From: Stenotrophomonas maltophilia
GTDB lineage: Bacteria > Pseudomonadota > Gammaproteobacteria > Xanthomonadales > Xanthomonadaceae
Assembly: GCF_001676385.1 (NCBI RefSeq)
Contig: NZ_LYVJ01000011.1
Coordinates: 124,001-188,000 of the forward strand
Direction of reading: 5' to 3'
Length of the DNA stretch: 64,000 bases
Position numbers and translations under genes: made by a program. Every line of letters starts with the position of its first letter. Positions within the stretch are counted from its first letter, which is position 1. The notes below the pieces were generated by a model. It worked only from the letters and a program-made list of their open reading frames with translations. It was not told where the DNA came from and did no database searches. Below are positions 35,944-47,203 of this stretch, one piece after another.

Positions 35944-36369
35944 TTATTGCCCCTTTTCTTTGGTCGCGACGAAGCCGACGTCCAGCATGCCCTGTTCCTG
36001 CGCAACCTTGGTCAGGTCGTTGATGACGCGCATCTTGGTGGTGCGGTCACCACGCAGGTTCAATGGCGGCTGCGGGGTCTGCTGGGCGGCGGTCGCCAAG
36101 CGCGACTCGAGAGTCTGCTTGTTGATTTCTTCGTCGTTCCAGTAGATCGAGCCGTCTTCCTTGACTGCCAGCGTGATCGGGTTCGGACGCTTTTCAGCAT
36201 CTTCCGGCTTCTGGATCAGGTTGGCTTCCGGCAGATCCACCTTGACCTTGTGGGACATCAGGGGCGCCGTGATGATGAAGATGATCAGCAGCACCAGCAT
36301 CACGTCCACGAGGGGCGTGACGTTGATGTCGGCCATGGGGCCGCCGCTGTTACCACTACTGAAAGCCAT
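35944..36369 (-). CDS. exbD: ExbD-type biopolymer transport protein (first copy)
   Basis: A 141-residue ExbD with the [26 protein letters not shown] helix including the conserved Asp, and a periplasmic domain (KVKVDLPEANLIQKP). It sits 57 bp after exbB and 3 bp before the second exbD in one leftward operon. Confidence 0.94.
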   Translation of the reverse strand: MAFSSGNSGGPMADINVTPLVDVMLVLLIIFIITAPLMSHKVKVDLPEANLIQKPEDAEKRPNPITLAVKEDGSIYWNDEEINKQTLESRLATAAQQTPQPPLNLRGDRTTKMRVINDLTKVAQEQGMLDVGFVATKEKGQ

Positions 36370-36426
36370 AACGGGCTCCGTCTAATCTTGGTGACTACTG
36401 CTTCGTCTGGATGACGCGCGCCGCAA

Positions 36427-37188
36427 TTAGCGGACGCGCGAACCGGTGGCGAAGAAGTCGTGCAGGTCGTGCGCGAAGGTGTCGAACTTGCTGATGGTCG
36501 CGCTGTTGACCTTGCTGAAGAAGTTGAAGGCGAACACGGCCGGGATCGCGACGAACAGACCGATCGCGGTCATGATCAGCGCTTCACCCACCGGGCCGGC
36601 AACGGCGTCGATCGAAGCGGAGCCGGTGGCACCGATCTTGATCAGCGCGCCGTAGATGCCCCACACGGTACCCAGCAGACCGACGAACGGAGCGGTCGCG
36701 CCGACGGTAGCCAGCAGGGTCATGCCCGACTGCAGCTTGTTGCTTTCGCGGGTGACGGCCTGGCGCAGGGCGCGGTCGACGAACTCCGAACGGCTCAGGT
36801 TCTCACCCAGGCCACCGGTGGCACCGCCTTCAGCGCGCTGGTGGTGCGCAGCAGCCTGGGCAGCATCCAGGGCGATCTTCGAGAACGGCTCGGAAGCCGG
36901 CTGCTCTTCCATCGCGCGGATGGCGTCCTGCGCGTTCGGGGTGTCCCAGAACAGGCTGACGACGCGGTCGGCCGCGCTCTTCAGGCGGGTGGCGCGGAAG
37001 ATGTTGATGACGGTCCAGTACCAGGACATGGCCGACATCAGCACCAGGGTCAGCAGCACGACCCAGGAAACGGCGAAATCACCCGGCTTGGTGGTCATTT
37101 CGTGGATCAGGTGCTCGAAGCCCATCTGCGACAGGGCGTTGGACGGATTGCCCCCGGCAGCAGCGGCGATGAAAATTTCCTGCAGCAT
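36427..37188 (-). CDS. exbB: ExbB proton-channel protein
   Basis: A 253-residue MotA/TolQ/ExbB-family inner-membrane protein. Three membrane segments are visible: FAVSWVVLLTLVLMSAMSWYWTVI, LATVGATAPFVGLLGTVWGIYGAL and AVAGPVGEALIMTAIGLFVAIPAVFAFNFF. The last two form the conserved channel core. It couples the proton gradient to TonB, and through it to the receptors at 7626 and 22160. Confidence 0.95.
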   Translation of the reverse strand: MLQEIFIAAAAGGNPSNALSQMGFEHLIHEMTTKPGDFAVSWVVLLTLVLMSAMSWYWTVINIFRATRLKSAADRVVSLFWDTPNAQDAIRAMEEQPASEPFSKIALDAAQAAAHHQRAEGGATGGLGENLSRSEFVDRALRQAVTRESNKLQSGMTLLATVGATAPFVGLLGTVWGIYGALIKIGATGSASIDAVAGPVGEALIMTAIGLFVAIPAVFAFNFFSKVNSATISKFDTFAHDLHDFFATGSRVR

Positions 37189-37279
37189 GACGCTTACCTT
37201 TGTTGTGTGTGGTGATAAAGGGTGTAGCTAAGCTAAACAATCGAACCGGGCGATGTGGGGACCGCAGCCCCCGGACGCA

Positions 37280-37948
<669 letters not shown>

Positions 37949-38091
37949 GCGCCAAGAGCTCAATAGTGGGGCCGGGATGCCGGGGGCGGAATCCCTGATC
38001 AGCGGTGCATGACACCGCAGGAACCTCCAAGCTTATACCAATCCTGAGCGCCTGCGCATCAATCGAGCAGGCGTTCAGGCGTTATTCCTAC

Positions 38092-39279
38092 TTACTTCAG
38101 GTTGATGATTTTCTTGGCATCAGCCTGGTTCTTCACACCCTTCGCCAGCGCCTGCTGGGCGGCCTGCTTGGCCTCCGGGATGCGACCTTCTGCATGCAGG
38201 ACGCGTGCCAGGTTCAGGAAGGTCTCACCGTCCTTGGACAGCGGGGCAGCCTTCTGCCACGCCTCGATCGCCTGCGGCACCTGGTCGGAGTAGTAGTAGG
38301 ACTGGGCCAGCGCCAGGTAGACCTGGTAGTCCGGCTTCAGGATGCCCTTCTGCAACCCCTCGTTGATGACCGCGATGACGTCCTTTTCCTTGTGTTCGGT
38401 GTTGGCATAGATCGAGTACAGCTGCTTGTACTCGCGCTCTTCAGTGAGCTGGCCGCTGCTGCGCAGCTTGTCCATCACCGCAGCAGCCTTGTCCATCTGG
38501 TCGGCCTGCATGTACATGCTGGCCAGGTTCAGCTGGGCCTTCTTGTCGTTCGGGTTCCTGGTCGCCAGTGCTTCGGCTTCCTTGACGGCTTCACCGGTCT
38601 GGCCCGCTTCGGACAGGGCCGCCATCAGCAGCTGGTTCCAGTTGTCCTTCGGTTCGGCAGCACCCGCGATGGCCTGCTTCAGCACCGGGATGGCTTCCTG
38701 GTAGCGTTCCAGCTGGTACAGCGCCTGGCCCTTGGCGATCAGTTCTTCCGGCTTGGTCGACTTGCTCTCGGCGAAGTACTTGTCCAGCGTCGCCAGGCCC
38801 TCGGCCGTCTGGTCTTCCTGCAGCTGCAGCTGGCCCAGCATCAGCATCGACTGGTAATGGCCGTTGTTGTCCAGGCCGTTGAACTGCAGGACCTGCTTCA
38901 GGTAGGCGATGGCGGCCGGAACGTCGTCGGTCTGGTAGGCCGCCTGCGAGGCCAGCTGCGCGGCCAGCGACTTGTCGTACTCGTTCGCGGCACTATCGGC
39001 CAGGATGGCGTCGGCCTGGGTGCGGGTCTCCGGGAACTTTTCCTTGTTGTAGCTGTCGATCATTTTCTGGAGCTTGCTGCCCATCTTGGCCGAGGCCTTG
39101 GCAGTCGGCTCCTGGCGGGTCGCTTCCGGGTACAGCACTTCGGCCTTGGCCTGCTTGCCGCCACGGTTGCCACGCTCGGAGGAACGCGAGGACTGCGCGG
39201 CGGCATCGGTGACCACGGCGCCGGTCAGGGCGGTCGCGACGAGGACGGAAAGCACAGCTTTGTGGTTACGGAAAATCAT
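38092..39279 (-). CDS. Exported tetratricopeptide-repeat protein
   Basis: A 395-residue protein with a signal peptide (residues 1-28, ending TDAAAQ) and then a Gln/Ser/Arg-rich linker and helical TPR-like units through to the C terminus (AIAYLKQVLQFNGLDNNGHYQSMLMLGQLQLQ; ELIAKGQALYQLERYQEAIPVLKQAI; AQLNLASMYMQADQMDKAAAVMDKL; YLALAQSYYYSDQVPQAIEAWQKAA). No catalytic motif is visible. It follows the TonB operon region 143 bp upstream on the same strand and may serve in envelope transport as a scaffold, but that is inference from position. Confidence 0.8.
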   Translation of the reverse strand: MIFRNHKAVLSVLVATALTGAVVTDAAAQSSRSSERGNRGGKQAKAEVLYPEATRQEPTAKASAKMGSKLQKMIDSYNKEKFPETRTQADAILADSAANEYDKSLAAQLASQAAYQTDDVPAAIAYLKQVLQFNGLDNNGHYQSMLMLGQLQLQEDQTAEGLATLDKYFAESKSTKPEELIAKGQALYQLERYQEAIPVLKQAIAGAAEPKDNWNQLLMAALSEAGQTGEAVKEAEALATRNPNDKKAQLNLASMYMQADQMDKAAAVMDKLRSSGQLTEEREYKQLYSIYANTEHKEKDVIAVINEGLQKGILKPDYQVYLALAQSYYYSDQVPQAIEAWQKAAPLSKDGETFLNLARVLHAEGRIPEAKQAAQQALAKGVKNQADAKKIINLK

Positions 39280-39411
39280 CGTTCACCTCGATCGAACCGC
39301 CGGTCAGCGGCAAAGTCGGACTGTCAGAAAAATCTGAGCCGCCAAACGTATCAGAAACAGATGGCGTGAGAAATCGTTTTATGTGCTGCAATACAGCATA
39401 GAACTGCGCAC

Positions 39412-40218
39412 TCATCCGCACTTTGGCCGCCGTCCGGCCGCCTGTGCCTGCTGGTAGACGGATGCCAGGCCCGGCGCATCGCGCCGCAGCTCCTGGATCC
39501 GGTTGGCCGGATCAGGGTGGGTGGAGAGCCATTGCGGACTGCGGCCGCCGCTGGCCGCCATCATGTTCTGCCAGAGATCCACCGCCTGGGCGGGGTTGAA
39601 CCCGGCCTCGGCCATCAGCCGCTGGCCGATCACGTCGGCCTCGCTTTCCTGGGTTCGCGAGCCCGGCAACAGGAAGGCGGCCTGCGCGCCCATGCCGCCC
39701 AGCTGGTTGACGGTATTGGCAGCGCCCTGGCCGTAAGCGGCGCCGGCGAGTGCACCAAGCACCGCCAGCCCGGTCTGCGCCCCCATCTGCCGGGTGATGC
39801 GCTCTTCGTGGTGGCGGGCGATGACATGGCCGATTTCATGACCGATCACGGCAGCCAGCTGGTCCTGGTTCCTGGCCACAGTGAAGATGCCGGTGTTCAC
39901 GCCGACCTTGCCGCCCGGCAGGGCAAAGGCATTCGGCTCCTTGTCCACGAACACGGCGGTCTCCCACCGTACGCTACGGTACTGGGGCGGCAACTGCGCG
40001 ACCAGGGCATTCACGACGCATTGCACGTAGCCATTCTGGCGGCCATCGCTGCTGATCTTTTCTTTCTGCTTGGTTTCGGCGAACGCCTGTGCACCCAGCT
40101 GGTCCAGCTGGGCCTGTGACACGCCTCCCACCATCTGGCGGCGGCCGGTGGGCGAGGTCGTGGTCGCGCAGGCGCTGACCAGGAAGGTGAGGAACAAGGC
40201 CAGCAGCAGTTGCTTCAT
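39412..40218 (-). CDS. M48-family metalloprotease, lipoprotein
   Basis: A 268-residue LoiP/YggG-like protease. The lipobox LVSAC (Cys17) follows a short signal. The zinc site is HEIGH (His127, Glu128, His131), with Glu193 in ESEADVIGQR as the third ligand; FALPGGKVGVNTGIF upstream and WLSTHPDPANRIQEL downstream are standard. It likely degrades misfolded outer-membrane proteins from the periplasmic face. The start at 40218 has GGTGGA just upstream; the long frame further upstream lacks a signal. Confidence 0.9.
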   Translation of the reverse strand: MKQLLLALFLTFLVSACATTTSPTGRRQMVGGVSQAQLDQLGAQAFAETKQKEKISSDGRQNGYVQCVVNALVAQLPPQYRSVRWETAVFVDKEPNAFALPGGKVGVNTGIFTVARNQDQLAAVIGHEIGHVIARHHEERITRQMGAQTGLAVLGALAGAAYGQGAANTVNQLGGMGAQAAFLLPGSRTQESEADVIGQRLMAEAGFNPAQAVDLWQNMMAASGGRSPQWLSTHPDPANRIQELRRDAPGLASVYQQAQAAGRRPKCG

Positions 40219-40289
40219 GGATCCACCCCCGTGTTCATAGGCGCAGTGTGTCGCGTCGCGGCTTAATCTTTCGTCAAGCAGACACGGCC

Positions 40290-41135
40290 TTACGTTGCGC
40301 CAAGGAATACCAGTGCGGCAAGCGCCACGCCGTTGTTCAGCGCGTGTGCGGTGATCGCTGCCCACAGGGTGCCGGTGCGCTGGTACAGCCAGCAGAACGC
40401 CGCGCCCATTCCGCCGTAGACCAACCACAGCTGCGCGATCTCGGCCGGCCCATTGCTGCTGGTACCGGGGATTTCATGGATCATGGCGAAGGCCAGGCTG
40501 CTCAGCACCAGGCCCAGCCAGGGCCGGCCCGCCTGCCATAGACGGCCGAACAGCACGCGGCGGAACAGCAGTTCCTCGTAGGCCGGCGCCATTGCCACCG
40601 CGAACAGCACCAGGAACAGCGGAAAACGCGCGAGTGCACTCTGCATGAGTGCAAGGTTGGTCGGCACCGGCTCGATGCCGAACTGCTTCGACAGCAGGGC
40701 AATGCCGTTGCTGCCAAGCACGATCAGGGTCGCTACCAGCAGGGTCCAACCCCAGGTCGAGGGCCGCCGCAGTGCCTGTCGCGAGGCATGCCGTTCAGCC
40801 GCGCTGGCCGGTCGTCGCCAGAAGTACAGCAGCAACGCGGCGCCGCCGGTGGCAAACAGTGCCATCAGGATCTGTGCGAGCGCACCGGGCTGGCCGAGCG
40901 AGGCGGCCACCGGGGTAGCGCCCATTGCGCCGCCATTGGCTTCCGCATTCGCGTAACTGACCACCACGCCGCGGTACACGCCCCACAGCAGGCCACTGAC
41001 CAGGCTCAGGCCGAACAGGGTGACGGCGCCGATGCCCAGGTCGATGAAGAAGCCTGCCAGTGGCGAAAGGGTGCGCTGTGCAGCAGAAGGCGGCGGAACC
41101 GGGGGCGGAGCGGAAGCCGGGGCGGAAGCGGACAT
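40290..41135 (-). CDS. CPBP-family glutamic intramembrane protease
   Basis: A 281-residue protein with about seven hydrophobic segments after a Pro/Ala-rich cytoplasmic start (SAPASAPPPVPPPS). The catalytic motifs are EELLFRRVLFGRLW (the EExxxR box) and FAMIHEIPG (the FxxxH box), followed by a third conserved segment near AFCWLYQRTGTLWAAITAHALNN. The family cuts transmembrane substrates or modifies prenyl proteins; in bacteria some are bacteriocin-immunity proteins. The start at 41135 is preferred over a longer frame. Confidence 0.88.
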   Translation of the reverse strand: MSASAPASAPPPVPPPSAAQRTLSPLAGFFIDLGIGAVTLFGLSLVSGLLWGVYRGVVVSYANAEANGGAMGATPVAASLGQPGALAQILMALFATGGAALLLYFWRRPASAAERHASRQALRRPSTWGWTLLVATLIVLGSNGIALLSKQFGIEPVPTNLALMQSALARFPLFLVLFAVAMAPAYEELLFRRVLFGRLWQAGRPWLGLVLSSLAFAMIHEIPGTSSNGPAEIAQLWLVYGGMGAAFCWLYQRTGTLWAAITAHALNNGVALAALVFLGAT

Positions 41136-41202
41136 CGGATACCTGCGTTCAAGGGTCGAAGGCCGGCGCGCCTCCCCGCGCACCGGCCGTGATCCGATTG
41201 TG

Positions 41203-43737
<2,535 letters not shown>

Positions 43738-43774
43738 TTATACCAGCCGGGGTCGAACGGCCCTGGTGTGCCCA

Positions 43775-44869
43775 CTATGGCACAGCCACGATCTGTGCAT
43801 GTTCCACGTGAAACCGGGTGATATGGGTCAAATCCTGCAATGCCGCAGGTGTTTCGGTGGCGGTGACGAAGATCTGCGCCGGTCCATTGAGCAAGCGCTC
43901 GAGTACACGGGCCTGATGGGTCCGATCCAGTTCGGACGCAAGGTCATCCAGTGCGATTACCGGCCATTCGCCGCGTTGCTCTGCATAGTCCTCGGCCTGG
44001 GCCAACAGGCAGGCCAGCGCAGTCAGCTTCGCTTGCCCACGTGACAGGGCATCGCGGCCCGGGATGTTGCTGAATTCCACGCTCCAGTCTGCCCGATGCG
44101 GTCCGACCGAGGTGTAACCGGCTTGCCGGTCTCGTTCGCGGGCCAGCAAGAGCGCATCTGCCAACGGAAGCTCATGCCGGCGCCAGCCTGGCCCCAGATC
44201 CAGCCCCCGGATGCCAAGCTGCGGCGCCAGGCTGGCCGCCAGGGCTACAGTCCGTTGCTGCAGTCGCTCCAGGTAGTGCTGGCGGCGGCTGGTCAGCGGT
44301 TCGCCGGCCTCGGCCAGCTCATGGTCCCAGGTATCGAGCATTCGCGACGGCCCTCCTTGCTTGAGCAGGGCATTGCGCTGCTTCAGCGCCCGGGTATAGC
44401 GGCGCCACAGGGACAGAAAATCCGGTTCCACGTGGAACAAGCCCCAATCGAGGAAGCGCCGACGGGGCTCGCCGCCACCGCTGACCAGGGCATGGCTGCC
44501 GGGTTCGAACGTCACCACCGCCAGTGCTGCACACAGATTGCCAAGCTGGGCCACATCCTCGCCGTCCAACCGCCCCTTCCAGTCCTGGCCACTATGGCGC
44601 AGGCCCGCCTTTCGGCGGTGCGGAGGGTGATGGGCCTGCTGCTCGTCCCATTCCACGAAGATCTCCAGCGCGTCCTGGCCCTGCCGGACCAGTCCGTCCC
44701 GCACCCGGCCACGGAAGCTACGGCCATACGCCATCAGGTGCAGGGCTTCGAGCACGCTGGTCTTGCCCGCACCATTGTCACCGGTCAGCAGGTTCAGGCC
44801 CGGCTGGGGAGCGAGCTCCACCGCACTGAAACGACGCAGTTGGTGGAGGGCGAGGCGGCGGATGTGCAT
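43775..44869 (-). CDS. recF: DNA replication and repair protein RecF
   Basis: A 364-residue SMC-like ATPase that loads RecA at gaps. Walker A is [14 protein letters not shown]; the signature [17 protein letters not shown] and Walker B-like [12 protein letters not shown] follow. Two parS-like palindromes lie inside the gene (44424-44439 and at its 3' end 43800-43815), constraining its codons there. It is separated from dnaN by an unusually long 958-bp gap. Confidence 0.95.
   Translation of the reverse strand: MHIRRLALHQLRRFSAVELAPQPGLNLLTGDNGAGKTSVLEALHLMAYGRSFRGRVRDGLVRQGQDALEIFVEWDEQQAHHPPHRRKAGLRHSGQDWKGRLDGEDVAQLGNLCAALAVVTFEPGSHALVSGGGEPRRRFLDWGLFHVEPDFLSLWRRYTRALKQRNALLKQGGPSRMLDTWDHELAEAGEPLTSRRQHYLERLQQRTVALAASLAPQLGIRGLDLGPGWRRHELPLADALLLARERDRQAGYTSVGPHRADWSVEFSNIPGRDALSRGQAKLTALACLLAQAEDYAEQRGEWPVIALDDLASELDRTHQARVLERLLNGPAQIFVTATETPAALQDLTHITRFHVEHAQIVAVP
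43800..43815. other. parS-like site 1
   Basis: TGTTCCACGTGAAACC matches the ParB-binding consensus TGTTNCACGTGAAACA at 15 of 16 positions. It lies in the 3' end of recF. Confidence 0.8.
44424..44439. other. parS-like site 2
   Basis: GGTTCCACGTGGAACA is a near-perfect palindrome around CACGTG, inside recF. Confidence 0.8.
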
Positions 44870-45000
44870 GGGGCGCGAAAGACCATCCGCACAGGGCGGT
44901 ACAGGGGCGGGGAGCCCATCAGCTTACTGCATTGGTCAAGCGCAACGCCTACGTCTGCACCCAAGCAGGACGCTGAGTCGCTAAGCGGCGTCCCCTCGCA

Positions 45001-45016
45001 TGTTCCACGTGACGAC
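45001..45016. other. parS-like site 3 (right arm degenerate)
   Basis: TGTTCCACGTGACGAC keeps the left arm and the CACGTG centre; the right arm has lost GAACA-type bases. Confidence 0.5.
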
Positions 45017-45066
45017 GCTCCGCCCCATTGCCATGGCGGCCTGTCCGGAAACCCGCAATGCTTCAA

Positions 45067-45105
45067 AAATCTGCGCTGGCGCCGGGGGAGTAGCCCCGCA
45101 GATTT
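45067..45105. repeat. AAATCTG-N25-CAGATTT inverted repeat, module 1
   Basis: AAATCTGCG (45067) faces CGCAGATTT (ending 45105), a perfect 9-bp inverted repeat; the 7-mers are 25 bp apart. Confidence 0.7.
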
Positions 45106-45183
45106 CGCTGATCTGGCGGGCATCTGCGCGGTGTCTCCCGATGCTGGACCGGCTTCGTCGTCTGCGCTCCCACCGATCCGGCG

Positions 45184-45222
45184 AAATCTGCAACCCGATC
45201 TCCCGCGGGGTTCCACAGATTT
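45184..45222. repeat. AAATCTG-N25-CAGATTT inverted repeat, module 2
   Basis: The same 7-mers with exactly the same 25-bp spacing as module 1, 117 bp away. The right arm is followed by TTAAAGAATCTG, a further partial arm. Confidence 0.7.
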
Positions 45223-45273
45223 TAAAGAATCTGGCCCGGTCGTTTCATGCTGTCCACAGTGACGCTGTATGAC

Positions 45274-45341
45274 TTATACACAAGGTATGGGCAATCTGTG
45301 GATAAAAAAGCCATTCCGCGCCGCCATTGAAACTATCCACA
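45274..45341. other. DnaA-box cluster
   Basis: TTATACACA (45274-45282), TGTGGATAA (45297-45305, a perfect box on the minus strand) and CTATCCACA (45333-45341) lie within 70 bp, with TGTCCACAG 25 bp to the left. Confidence 0.65.
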
Positions 45342-45430
45342 GGTTCCCCCCCGGCACGAAGGGCCTCTATACAGGGGGTTTCAGGGGTGAAAATAGCTTT
45401 GGATTCAATCAGATAACATGTTTTTCCACG

Positions 45431-45479
45431 AAATCTGGCCCTACCATCACCACCAGGCTTTAGATTTATACCCAGATTT
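45431..45479. repeat. AAATCTG...CAGATTT inverted repeat, module 3
   Basis: AAATCTGG (45431) faces CCAGATTT (ending 45479), with a 35-bp gap between the 7-mers. A related partial TAGATTTA lies inside the loop. Confidence 0.6.
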
Positions 45480-45751
45480 AAAAGCCAGGCATACTGCGAT
45501 CTGCGCCAAACCGGGCCTGTGGACAGTGGCGCCTGCAGAACAAACGGGAGGCGGGGGAACCAGGGCGCTGCCCACGATGTGCCAGGCTGCGATTGATGCT
45601 GGGAAGCGCGGACCTGAAAGAAGCCGCCCGGGGCAATCAGCAACTACGCCCGATACCGACCAGCGGAATGAATACCGTTTGAGGCCATCCGCGCCGCTGA
45701 AGAACAGGGCGGCCTGGAGGAACCAGGGTCTCTCGCCGAGGCACGGCCCAA

Positions 45752-45767
45752 TGCTCCACGTGGAACA
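45752..45767. other. parS-like site 4
   Basis: TGCTCCACGTGGAACA differs from the TGTTCCACGTGGAACA palindrome at one base. It abuts the dnaN terminator. Confidence 0.8.
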
Positions 45768-45799
45768 AAAAAAAACGCCCGGGAAGAATCCCGGGCGTC
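45768..45799 (-). terminator. Rho-independent terminator of dnaN
   Basis: On the minus strand CGCCCGGGA-TTCT-TCCCGGGCG is followed by a run of T. It lies between two parS-like sites, 29 nt after dnaN. Confidence 0.9.
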
Positions 45800-45802
45800 A
45801 TT

Positions 45803-45818
45803 GGTTCCACGTGGAACC
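45803..45818. other. parS-like site 5
   Basis: GGTTCCACGTGGAACC is a perfect 16-bp palindrome 10 bp beyond the dnaN stop codon. Confidence 0.8.
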
Positions 45819-45827
45819 GGAGGCGTG

Positions 45828-46928
45828 TCAGAGCCGGAGCGGCATCACCACGTGACGCGACTTCTCGCTGCTGGACTCACGCACCAGCGCCGAGGAGTTC
45901 GAGTCGCGCAGCTGGATGATGACTTCCTCGTCGCGCAGTGCGGACAGGGCGTCCAGCAGGTAGTTCACGTTGAAGCCGATGGCGAGATCACTGACGGTGG
46001 TATCAGCTTCGATCTCTTCCTGGGCTTCTTCCTGCTCAGGATTATGTGCACTGATCTTCAGGTTGCCCGGCGAGACTTCCACGCGGATGCCGCGGTACTT
46101 CTCGTTGGACAGAATCGCGGCGCGCTGCAGCGAAGCACGCAGCGCTTCGCGATCAACCTTCACTTCACGATCGGCACCAATCGGAATCACGGCTTCGTAA
46201 TCCGGGAAGCGACCATCGATCAGCTTCGAGGTAAAGGTGACATCGTCGCGCTTGACGCGCACGTGGCTGCGGCCGACTTCCAGCTCGATCTCGCGATCGC
46301 CGCTTTCCAGCAGGCGCTGCAGTTCGGTCACGCCCTTGCGCGGCACGATGATCTGGCGCTTGGACCCGCTGGGCTTGGCCAGGTCGGTTTCACACAGGGC
46401 CAGGCGGTGGCCGTCCGTGGCAACGGTACGCAGGGCATCGCCGCGCAGGTCGAACAGCAGGCCGTTGAGGTAGTAGCGCACGTCCTGCTGGGCCATCGCG
46501 AACGCGGTGCGTTCGATCAGCTCCTTCAGGGTCGCTTCGCCGATGGCCACACGCTCTGTGGCTTCCACCTCGTCCACCGACGGGAAGTCGTTGGAGGGCA
46601 GGGTAGCCAGGGTGAAGCGGCTGCGGCCGGCCTGGACGGTGATCTTGTCACCGGTCTGCGAGACGGTGATCCGGCTGCCGTCGGGCAGGGCGCGGATGAT
46701 CTCGAACAGCTTGCGGGCGGGAATGGTGGTTTCGCCGTCCTGGGCATCTTCAACCGCGATCCGCGACACCATCTCCACTTCCAGGTCGGTACCGGTCAGC
46801 GACAGCTGGCCGTTCTGCACCTGGACCAGGAAATTGGCCAGAACCGGAAGGGTCTGGCGGCGTTCGACCACGTTGACGACCTGTGCCAACGGCTTGAGAA
46901 AGGCTTCGCGCTGCAGTGTGAAACGCAT
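45828..46928 (-). CDS. dnaN: DNA polymerase III subunit beta (sliding clamp)
   Basis: A 366-residue clamp with the family start MRFTLQREAFLKPLAQVVNVVERRQTLPVLANFLVQV and the end ESSSEKSRHVVMPLRL. Length and the three-fold repeated domain layout are normal. It is separated from dnaA by 275 bp carrying DnaA boxes and from recF by 958 bp. A terminator and two parS-like palindromes follow directly. Confidence 0.96.
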   Translation of the reverse strand: MRFTLQREAFLKPLAQVVNVVERRQTLPVLANFLVQVQNGQLSLTGTDLEVEMVSRIAVEDAQDGETTIPARKLFEIIRALPDGSRITVSQTGDKITVQAGRSRFTLATLPSNDFPSVDEVEATERVAIGEATLKELIERTAFAMAQQDVRYYLNGLLFDLRGDALRTVATDGHRLALCETDLAKPSGSKRQIIVPRKGVTELQRLLESGDREIELEVGRSHVRVKRDDVTFTSKLIDGRFPDYEAVIPIGADREVKVDREALRASLQRAAILSNEKYRGIRVEVSPGNLKISAHNPEQEEAQEEIEADTTVSDLAIGFNVNYLLDALSALRDEEVIIQLRDSNSSALVRESSSEKSRHVVMPLRL

Positions 46929-47203
46929 GTGGTTCCGTGCCCCTATGCTTTAAAAAATGTGGAATAAATCAAAAGCTTGGTGGTGCTGGTAGAGACAGAA
47001 TCGCTGGAAAACAATGCTAAGTCTTTGTAATTAAAGGCATTTCAGACATCGAAACCCTCTGCATTACCGACCCCCAAGGGGTGGGGAAAGCTGTGGATAA
47101 ATCTGCTGCGATTTCAAACGGCATTTTTATCCACAACGTGTCCCGCGCTTGCTACCGGATTCTGCACCGTTTTGTGCGATGACGCCTCATCGGCATCCGT
47201 GCA
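46929..47203. other. Putative oriC segment between dnaA and dnaN
   Basis: AT-rich for this genome (CTTTAAAAAATGTGGAATAAA, TTTGTAATTAAAGG). It holds DnaA boxes TGTGGATAA (47092-47100) and TTATCCACA (47127-47135) plus a near-match TGTGGAATAA at 46957. The dnaA-dnaN spacer is a known origin position in related gamma-proteobacteria, so this is the first candidate for oriC. Confidence 0.65.

Larger units (their letters stand above)
44870..45827. other. 958-bp recF-dnaN intergenic region with DnaA boxes, parS sites and inverted repeats
   Basis: No convincing gene is seen; the open frames here are short, mixed in strand and unlike protein. The region holds three parS-like sites (one at each of 45001, 45752 and 45803), DnaA-box-like 9-mers at 45274 (TTATACACA), 45297 (TGTGGATAA) and 45333 (CTATCCACA), and three AAATCTG...CAGATTT inverted-repeat modules. 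The middle part (45260-45500) is locally AT-rich. It could be part of a split origin, a partition centre or a DnaA-titration region. Confidence 0.6.

Noticed and set aside
44984..45855. Several 60-145 codon frames between recF and dnaN
   Set aside because: They overlap DnaA boxes, parS-like sites and inverted repeats, have unlike codon use and no motif; the region is treated as non-coding.
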